A DNA stretch of 64,000 nt from Haemophilus haemolyticus. Lineage in GTDB: Bacteria; Pseudomonadota; Gammaproteobacteria; Enterobacterales; Pasteurellaceae. Positions 57,906-64,000 of the stretch are shown piece after piece. A model generated the notes under the pieces. That model worked only from the letters and a program-made list of their open reading frames with translations. It made no database searches and was not told the origin of the DNA. How positions within the stretch are numbered: the first letter of the stretch is position 1; each line of letters opens with the position of its first letter. Where the stretch lies: NCBI RefSeq assembly GCF_003352385.1, contig NZ_CP031243.1, forward strand, positions 1,342,501 to 1,406,500, given 5' to 3'. The position numbers were made by a program, and so were the translations under genes.

Positions 57906-59339
57906 ATGATCACGCAAAATTTCACCAAACCCATTGACTCTGCTACAGTGCTGCAAAAAATCGTCTTAGACAAAGCACAATGGGTTAAAGCAAAGGAAGC
58001 CGAATTTCCGCTTTCACAATTTAAAGAAAACATTCAAAAATCTGACCGCTCTTTTTATGATGCGTTGGCTAAAGGCACACATCAAAAGCCTGCTTATATT
58101 TTAGAATGTAAGAAAGCGTCCCCTTCTAAAGGATTAATTCGTGATGAATTTAATTTAGACGAAATCGCCAATGTGTATAAACATTATGCGTCAGCGGTTT
58201 CTGTGCTAACGGATGAGAAATACTTCCAAGGTAAATTTGAATATTTGCCGCAAGTACGTGACGTTGTCTCACAACCTATATTGTGCAAAGATTTTATGAT
58301 CAGCGAATATCAGGTTTATCTTGCACGCTACTATCAAGCTGATGCGATTTTATTAATGCTTTCCGTGGTAAATGATGAAACCTATCGTGTGCTGGCAGAT
58401 CTTGCGCATTCTCTTGGCATGGGTATATTGACTGAAACCAGCAATGAAGAAGAATTTGAACGCGCCCTCGCGCTTGGTGCAAAAATTATTGGTGTTAATA
58501 ATCGTAACTTGCACGATTTAACTGTGGATTTAAATCGTGTTGTTGAACTCACTGAAAAATACGCCGATCGAATCCCTGCTGATGTACGTATTATTAGCGA
58601 ATCAGGCATTTACAATCATAAGCAAATTCGTCAATTACAAAAAGTGGCGCATGGTTTCTTAATTGGGAGCAGCTTAATGGGCAACCAAGATTTGAATAAT
58701 GCGGTTCGCTCGGTGATTTTTGGAGAAAATAAAGTATGCGGTTTAACACACGCGCAAGATGTCAAAATCGTTTACGAAAACGGCGCACTTTACGGCGGAT
58801 TAATCTTCGCAGAACATTCAAAACGTTGTGTGAGTTTACGCCAAGCGCAAGAATTAGTAACCACTGCGCCACTTCGATTTGTTGGTGTTTTTCAGAATCA
58901 AGAAATTGACTTTATCGTAAAAATAGCCAGCCAGTTACAGCTTTATGCGGTGCAATTACATGGTGCAGAAACTGAAGCATTTATTACTGCACTTCGCCAG
59001 CAGCTACCAGAAAACACGAAAATCTGGAAAGCGATTTCTGTCAATACTGAAGCCCAAAGTGCGGTCAATTTTACCGATGATTTGAATGTGGATCGTTATA
59101 TTTTTGATAGCCAAACAGCTAACCAACAAGGTGGCACGGGTAAAACCTTTGATTGGTCATTAATTCCTGAACATCTTAAGTACAAGATTATTTTAGCTGG
59201 AGGGATCTCGCCAAATAATGTAGAACAAGCCATTGCGCAAGACTGCTTAGGCTTGGATCTTAATTCTGGAGTGGAAAGCTCTGCGGGTGTAAAAGATCAA
59301 GAAAAAGTGCGGTTAGTTTTTGAAAAAATTTGTTCTTAA
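57906..59339 (+). CDS. trpCF: Bifunctional indole-3-glycerol-phosphate synthase / phosphoribosylanthranilate isomerase
   Basis: 477 residues. TrpC domain residues 1-255: [44 protein letters not shown]-type region [22 protein letters not shown]. TrpF domain from about 258: [20 protein letters not shown], and the phosphate-binding [13 protein letters not shown] near 425. The fusion is as in E. coli. Last trp gene here (trpBA are not adjacent), followed by a terminator. Confidence 0.97.
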   Translation: MITQNFTKPIDSATVLQKIVLDKAQWVKAKEAEFPLSQFKENIQKSDRSFYDALAKGTHQKPAYILECKKASPSKGLIRDEFNLDEIANVYKHYASAVSVLTDEKYFQGKFEYLPQVRDVVSQPILCKDFMISEYQVYLARYYQADAILLMLSVVNDETYRVLADLAHSLGMGILTETSNEEEFERALALGAKIIGVNNRNLHDLTVDLNRVVELTEKYADRIPADVRIISESGIYNHKQIRQLQKVAHGFLIGSSLMGNQDLNNAVRSVIFGENKVCGLTHAQDVKIVYENGALYGGLIFAEHSKRCVSLRQAQELVTTAPLRFVGVFQNQEIDFIVKIASQLQLYAVQLHGAETEAFITALRQQLPENTKIWKAISVNTEAQSAVNFTDDLNVDRYIFDSQTANQQGGTGKTFDWSLIPEHLKYKIILAGGISPNNVEQAIAQDCLGLDLNSGVESSAGVKDQEKVRLVFEKICS

Positions 59340-59347
59340 TCCAATCT

Positions 59348-59375
59348 AAGGCTGTGTTCTACAGCCTTTATTTTT
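59348..59375 (+). terminator. Terminator after trpCF
   Basis: AAGGCTGT, GTTCT, ACAGCCTT followed by TATTTTT. Confidence 0.85.
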
Positions 59376-59465
59376 GTTCTTTTTCAATTAAATAAGAACA
59401 ACTCTCAAATACAATAACATTCCGTTCACAATTTGGACATACTTCTGTTATAAATTCTTCATTTT

Positions 59466-59479
59466 TTGATTCTAGTCAA
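59466..59479. promoter_or_regulatory. FNR box upstream of hybO
   Basis: TTGAT, TCTA, GTCAA matches the FNR consensus TTGAT-N4-ATCAA at nine of ten positions, 70 bases before the hybO start. It fits anaerobic induction of the hydrogenase. Confidence 0.7.
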
Positions 59480-59548
59480 ATTATTTTTGATAAAAACATT
59501 TATCATTGCGCAATTTCCACAATAAATGTGTGTCTTTGGAGTGATACT

Positions 59549-60694
59549 ATGAATAATCCGGATGGCGTTTTTTCTGCGTTGGCAGATGTTTCTCGCCGAG
59601 ATTTTATGAAATTATGTACCGCACTTGCGGCTACAATGGGGCTAAATTCTAAAGCTGGCGCTGAAATGACGGCAGCAATGACCAGTCCAGCACGCCCACC
59701 AGTGCTTTGGATTGGTGCGCAAGAATGTACTGGCTGTACTGAGTCTTTACTGCGTGCAACCCACCCAACTGTTGAAAATCTCGTGCTAGATTTAATTTCC
59801 CTCGAATATCATGAGGTACTTTCTACTGCATTTGGTGAACAAGCGGAAGAAAATAAACATAATGCTATCCATAACTATTACGGCAAATATGTGCTTGTGG
59901 TGGATGGTTCCATTCCAATAAAAGACGGCGGTGTGTACTGCATGGTGGCAGGCAAACCAATTGTGGAACATATTCGTGAAGCCGCAAAAGGTGCCGCAGC
60001 CATTATTGCAATTGGATCCTGCTCATCTTGGGGCGGTGTTCCATCTTGCGGTGGCAACCCAACAGGTGCGGTCAGTCTTTCTGAAGTTTTACCAAAAGGC
60101 ACACCAATTATTAACATTCCTGGTTGCCCTCCTAACCCACATAATTTCTTAGCAACCGTTGCCTATATCATCACTTATAAAAAATTACCAGTAATGGATA
60201 AGTTAAATCGCCCATTGTTTGCTTATGACCGTCTAATCCATGAAAACTGTTATCGCCGACCGCACTTTGATGCAGGCCGTTTCGCAAAAGAATTTGGCGA
60301 TTATGGTCATCGCCATGGCTGGTGTTTATATCATTTAGGTTGTAAAGGGCCCGAAACTTACGGCAACTGCTCGACACTAGAATTCTGTGATGTTGGTGGT
60401 AATAACTGGCCAGTAGGTATCGGACATCCTTGCTATGGCTGTAACGATCAAGGTATCGGCTTTACCAAAGGCATTTTCCAATTAGCGAACGTCGAAAATC
60501 CAACGCCACGCGTGGAAAAACCCGATGTGAACAATGTTGAAGGCGAAGGTGCCTCAATGACGGCGATTGGCTTATTAGGCGGTGCTGCAGCCATTTTAGC
60601 AGGTGTCAGCGTGATGACCTTGAAAGAATTGAGCAAACAACATAAAGCGAACAAAGCAGCAGACAAACAAGCCAATCAAGATCAAGGACATTAA
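59549..60694 (+). CDS. hybO: [NiFe] hydrogenase-2 small subunit
   Basis: Electron-transferring subunit with three Fe-S clusters. 381 residues from ATG 59549, with GGAG eight bases upstream; a GTG at 59528 is less likely. Twin-arginine signal [18 protein letters not shown], cysteines of the proximal cluster in [14 protein letters not shown], further ligands in [15 protein letters not shown] and IPGCPPNP, and [20 protein letters not shown] with [12 protein letters not shown]-terminal hydrophobic helix (about 335-360) anchors it on the periplasmic face. First gene of the hyb operon. Confidence 0.96.
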   Translation: MNNPDGVFSALADVSRRDFMKLCTALAATMGLNSKAGAEMTAAMTSPARPPVLWIGAQECTGCTESLLRATHPTVENLVLDLISLEYHEVLSTAFGEQAEENKHNAIHNYYGKYVLVVDGSIPIKDGGVYCMVAGKPIVEHIREAAKGAAAIIAIGSCSSWGGVPSCGGNPTGAVSLSEVLPKGTPIINIPGCPPNPHNFLATVAYIITYKKLPVMDKLNRPLFAYDRLIHENCYRRPHFDAGRFAKEFGDYGHRHGWCLYHLGCKGPETYGNCSTLEFCDVGGNNWPVGIGHPCYGCNDQGIGFTKGIFQLANVENPTPRVEKPDVNNVEGEGASMTAIGLLGGAAAILAGVSVMTLKELSKQHKANKAADKQANQDQGH

Positions 60695-60696
60695 AG

Positions 60697-61737
60697 ATGG
60701 ATAGACGAAATTTCCTTAAAGCAGGTCTGCTGGGAACTGTCACATCAGGTCTGCCCGTTGCAAAAGCCGAAGCGGTGGAAAACCTTCCGCCTATTCCTGG
60801 TGCACTTGGGATGCTTTATGACTCCACACTTTGCGTTGGCTGTCAGGCTTGTGTCGCAGAATGTCAGCAAGTGAACAAAACACCTGTCAATCCCAAAGGT
60901 GAACAAACTTGGGCAAACAATGACAAACTCACGCCGTTCACACGCAATGTGATTCAAGTATGGAGTGATGGCGACGGAAAAAATAAAGATAAAACAGAAA
61001 ACGGTTATGCTTATGTTAAAAAACAATGCATGCACTGTGTTGATCCAAACTGCGTTTCTGTTTGTCCAGTACAGGCTTTAACCAAAGATCCTAAAACAGG
61101 TATTGTTAAATACGATCCTGATATTTGTACTGGTTGCCGTTATTGCATGGTGGGCTGCCCGTTTGACGTGCCAAAATATGATTACGACAATCCATTTGGT
61201 CAAATCAGCAAATGTGAACTTTGCAACCAAAAAGGTGTGGAACGCTTAGATAAAGGTGAATTACCAGGTTGTTGTCATGTTTGTCCAACTGGGGCAATTA
61301 TTTTTGGTACCCGTGAAGAACTTTTAGCGGAAGCAAAACGTCGTTTAAGTTTATTACGTGGCACTGAATATGACTATCCTCGCCAACATGTAAACAGTAA
61401 AGACACTTATCGCGCAACTGTGCCAGCCTATCAATATCGTATTTACGGTGAAAAAGAAGGTGGCGGTACACAAGTATTGGTATTAAGTGCAGTTCCGCAA
61501 GAAAATTTAGGTTTCCCTGAGTTAGATGATATTGCTACAGGCGCACGCGCAGCGCATTTACAACACTTCTTGTATCGCGGTTTGGCATTGCCACTGGTGG
61601 CGTTAGCTGGTTTAACAATGATGACTTATAAGAATATGCACGGCGATAAAATTCGCGAACGAATTGAAGCGCAAAAAGAAGCAATGCGCCAAGCGCGTAA
61701 AGAAATGGAAGAAGCGGAGGATGAACATCATGGGTAA
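60697..61737 (+). CDS. hybA: Hydrogenase-2 ferredoxin-type subunit HybA
   Basis: 346 residues. Tat signal [13 protein letters not shown]. Four [4Fe-4S] binding groups: [40 protein letters not shown] and CELCNQ...CCHVCP. A C-terminal helix ([15 protein letters not shown]) anchors it. Passes electrons from HybOC to HybB and quinone. Starts two bases after hybO; the end overlaps hybB. Confidence 0.95.
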   Translation: MDRRNFLKAGLLGTVTSGLPVAKAEAVENLPPIPGALGMLYDSTLCVGCQACVAECQQVNKTPVNPKGEQTWANNDKLTPFTRNVIQVWSDGDGKNKDKTENGYAYVKKQCMHCVDPNCVSVCPVQALTKDPKTGIVKYDPDICTGCRYCMVGCPFDVPKYDYDNPFGQISKCELCNQKGVERLDKGELPGCCHVCPTGAIIFGTREELLAEAKRRLSLLRGTEYDYPRQHVNSKDTYRATVPAYQYRIYGEKEGGGTQVLVLSAVPQENLGFPELDDIATGARAAHLQHFLYRGLALPLVALAGLTMMTYKNMHGDKIRERIEAQKEAMRQARKEMEEAEDEHHG

Positions 61738-62956
61738 TCCACGTCCGGTGGGCGGCCGATTAGTTTCCGCCAGTATTCTCTTTTTTGCACCTTTGGCTGT
61801 AATTTGTATCTTATTAATTATCAAACGTTTGTTCTTAGGTATCGGTTCCGTCACCGCCCTTAACGGCGGTTATCCTTGGGGCTTATGGATTTCCTTTGAC
61901 TTACTTGTAGGTACAGGTTTTGCCTGTGGTGGTTGGGCATTAGCTTGGACAGTATATATTTTCAACAAAGGGAAATATCACCCTCTTGTGCGTCCCGCAT
62001 TACTTGCCAGCTTATTCGGCTATTCATTAGGTGGTCTTTCCATCACCATTGATATGGGTCGTTACTGGCACTTGCCTTACTTCTACATCCCAGGTCAATT
62101 CAATACAAACTCGGTGTTATTTGAAACCGCATTTTGTATGACGATTTACATCATTGTTGTCACCCTTGAATTTGCGCCAGTTTGGCTCGGCTTCTTAGGA
62201 TTGAAAAAATGGTTTAATAAGCTCAACAAAATTATGTTCTTTGTCATCGCACTTGGCGCACTATTGCCAATGATGCACCAATCATCTATGGGATCATTAA
62301 TGATCGCCGCAGGTCATAAAGTTCATCAAGTATGGCAAAGCTATGAAGCATTACCAATCTTATCCTTGCTGACCGCATTTATTATGGGCTTTTCTATCGT
62401 CATTTTTGAAGGTTCTTTAGTGCGTGCAGGTTTGGCAGGAAAAACGCCAGATGAACGTTCACTCTTTACCCAGCTTGCAAAAGTGACCGCTGGATTAATC
62501 GCACTTTTCCTTGCAGTACGCTTTGGCGAATTGATTTACCATGACAAACTCCATTATGTATTCGGATTCGATAAACTTGGTAAATTTGAAGCCTGGATGT
62601 TTTGGATGGAAGTATGGCTAATGACATTACCATTACTCACTTTATTTCTTGGTGAGAAAAAATCTGATTCACGTTGGCTATTTATCTCAGCCTTGAGCAT
62701 GTTACTCGGCGCAGCCCTATGGCGTTTAAATTATTCAATGATTATGTACGATCCTGGTAATGGCTATCGTTACTTCCCATCAGCAGAAGAATTACTAATT
62801 TCTATTGGTTTCGTTTCCATCGAAATTTGCGCCTATATTTTAATAATTCGTCTATTCCCTGTCTTACCAGTGTTGAAAGAAAAACATCATGAAGACTCGG
62901 AACAAATTATTGCCGAAAAAGCACAATTCAGTAAAAAAATGAGCGGAGCAGAATAA
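61730..62956 (+). CDS. hybB: Hydrogenase-2 integral membrane subunit HybB
   Basis: 408 residues from ATG 61730 ([17 protein letters not shown]), with GGAGG 9-10 bases upstream and overlapping hybA by eight bases; an upstream in-frame start at 61664 lies inside hybA. About ten helices of the NrfD/PsrC family. Close to E. coli HybB, e.g. [37 protein letters not shown] and [14 protein letters not shown]. It links the enzyme to the quinone pool. Confidence 0.95.
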   Translation: MGNPRPVGGRLVSASILFFAPLAVICILLIIKRLFLGIGSVTALNGGYPWGLWISFDLLVGTGFACGGWALAWTVYIFNKGKYHPLVRPALLASLFGYSLGGLSITIDMGRYWHLPYFYIPGQFNTNSVLFETAFCMTIYIIVVTLEFAPVWLGFLGLKKWFNKLNKIMFFVIALGALLPMMHQSSMGSLMIAAGHKVHQVWQSYEALPILSLLTAFIMGFSIVIFEGSLVRAGLAGKTPDERSLFTQLAKVTAGLIALFLAVRFGELIYHDKLHYVFGFDKLGKFEAWMFWMEVWLMTLPLLTLFLGEKKSDSRWLFISALSMLLGAALWRLNYSMIMYDPGNGYRYFPSAEELLISIGFVSIEICAYILIIRLFPVLPVLKEKHHEDSEQIIAEKAQFSKKMSGAE

Positions 62957-64000
62957 TGACTGAAAAAAAACGTATCTCAATCGACCCTATCACACGCATT
63001 GAAGGCCATTTGCGTATCGATTGCGAAATTGAAAATGGCGTAGTAACAAACGCTTGGTCATCAGGCACAATGTGGCGTGGTATGGAAAATATCGTGAAAG
63101 GTTCAGATCCGCGTGATGCTTGGATGATTATGCAACGTATTTGTGGCGTTTGTACAACCGTTCACGCCATTATAAGTGTGCGTGCAGTGGAAGATGCTCT
63201 CGGTGCCAAAGTGCCAGTGAATGCACAATATATCCGTAATATGATTCTTTCTGCTCATAGCATGCACGACCATATCGTTCATTTTTACCAACTTTCTGCG
63301 ATGGACTGGGTGGATATCACTGCGGCACTGAACGCTGATCCAGATAAAGCCGCTGAAATGCTTAAAGGTATTTCAACATGGGGACTAAACAGTGCAAATG
63401 AATTCCGCAATGTACAAAATAAAATTAAATCTTTAGTTGAAAGCGGTCAGCTTGGTATTTTTGCCAATGGTTATTTCGGTCACCCTGCCATGAAATTACC
63501 GCCAGAAGTAAACTTAATTGCGGTGGCTCACTATTTACAAGCACTTGAATGTCAGCGTGATTGTAACCGTATTGTGGCATTACTCGGCGGAAAAACACCG
63601 CACATTCAAAACTTAGCAATTGGTGGTGTAGCAAACCCAATCAACTTAGACTCTCAATCAGTATTAAACTTAGAACGTTTAATGTTTGTAAAATCCTGTA
63701 TTGATCGTTTAAATGACTTCGTGACTCAAGTTTATCGTGTTGATGCGGCTATCATTGCAGCTTATTACCCAGAATGGCTTAATCTTGGTAAAACATCAGG
63801 TAACTATCTTTCTGTACCTGAATATCCAATTGACGGTGATAATTCTAAATTTGCTCTAACAGGTGGCTATATTGAAAACTTCGATATTTCGACCTTCCGT
63901 CCAATTACCCAACAGAAAGATGAATTTGTTGTAAAAGGCATTAAAGAAAGTGGTAAACACGCTTGGTATGAAGACGATGAACCACTTGAACCTTGGGCTG
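62956..64000 (+). CDS. hybC: [NiFe] hydrogenase-2 large subunit HybC (partial)
   Basis: Catalytic subunit carrying the Ni-Fe(CN)2CO centre. Starts at ATG 62956, overlapping the hybB stop (TAATG), and runs off the window end after 348 codons of an expected 567 or so. The N-terminal nickel motif RICGVCTTVHA is present; the C-terminal DPCxxCxxH motif lies beyond the window. Begins KRISIDPITRIEGHLRI as expected. Maturation genes (hybD onward) should follow. Confidence 0.96.
   Translation, partial: MTEKKRISIDPITRIEGHLRIDCEIENGVVTNAWSSGTMWRGMENIVKGSDPRDAWMIMQRICGVCTTVHAIISVRAVEDALGAKVPVNAQYIRNMILSAHSMHDHIVHFYQLSAMDWVDITAALNADPDKAAEMLKGISTWGLNSANEFRNVQNKIKSLVESGQLGIFANGYFGHPAMKLPPEVNLIAVAHYLQALECQRDCNRIVALLGGKTPHIQNLAIGGVANPINLDSQSVLNLERLMFVKSCIDRLNDFVTQVYRVDAAIIAAYYPEWLNLGKTSGNYLSVPEYPIDGDNSKFALTGGYIENFDISTFRPITQQKDEFVVKGIKESGKHAWYEDDEPLEPWA

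Overview
The window is chromosomal DNA of a Haemophilus close to H. influenzae / H. haemolyticus. It is AT-rich and dotted with the Hin-type DNA uptake signal core AAGTGCGGT and its complement. Many proteins match H. influenzae families closely: the PotABCD set, a MoeB without zinc cysteines, the acidic YciU/HI1450 DNA-mimic protein, and a tautomerase gene inside the trp operon. A species call between H. influenzae and its neighbours is not possible from the sequence alone.

Layout. 1-1465: 5' part of pntA (minus strand). 1.8-13.5 kb: an accessory two-partner secretion / contact-dependent-inhibition (CDI-like) locus, reading tpsB, a very large tpsA with a C-terminal toxin domain, an acidic putative immunity gene, then a second, orphan toxin module with a small membrane protein as candidate immunity. 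tpsB carries one frameshift and tpsA two. 13.7-25.8 kb: the glycogen operon malQ-glgB-glgX-glgC-glgA-glgP. 25.9-27.8 kb: an HMW1C/NGT-type cytoplasmic N-glycosyltransferase gene with an amber codon at position 16. 27.9-32.5 kb: ycgN, glnS, a TolC-type outer-membrane lipoprotein and a histidine phosphatase. 32.6-38.2 kb: pepT and the spermidine/putrescine transporter potABCD. 38.2-41.4 kb: folE, moeA, moeB, yciU. 41.4-47.2 kb: lysO, then an oxidative-damage module: tlpA-like, ccdA-like, msrAB, an ECF sigma factor, a 57-residue zinc-type anti-sigma factor and a methionine-rich secreted peptide. 47.2-52.9 kb: rng, putP, cmoB, cdd, dps. 53.2-54.1 kb: a glycosyltransferase switched by 19 CCAA repeats. 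54.2-59.3 kb: trpE-trpG-tautomerase-trpD-trpCF. 59.5-64 kb: a [NiFe] hydrogenase-2 operon hybO-hybA-hybB-hybC, cut by the window end.

How parts work together. The msrAB operon and the Met-rich peptide gene each carry the same promoter, TGTAAGAAAT, 12 bases, CGTCTAA, which neighbouring genes lack. With the sigma/anti-sigma pair next door this defines a small envelope regulon for repairing and buffering oxidised methionine, resembling systems that scavenge hypochlorite. TpsB/TpsA would export an inter-bacterial toxin, but the frameshifts suggest it is decaying. Only two parts of the window carry obvious inactivating lesions, the TPS/CDI locus and the N-glycosyltransferase gene. Both appear to be insertions relative to the H. 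influenzae Rd order as I recall it (glgP next to pntA; ycgN next to malQ). Visible control sites include CRP boxes near pntA and between cdd and dps, an OxyR-type box before dps, a TrpR operator overlapping the trp promoter, and an FNR box before hybO.
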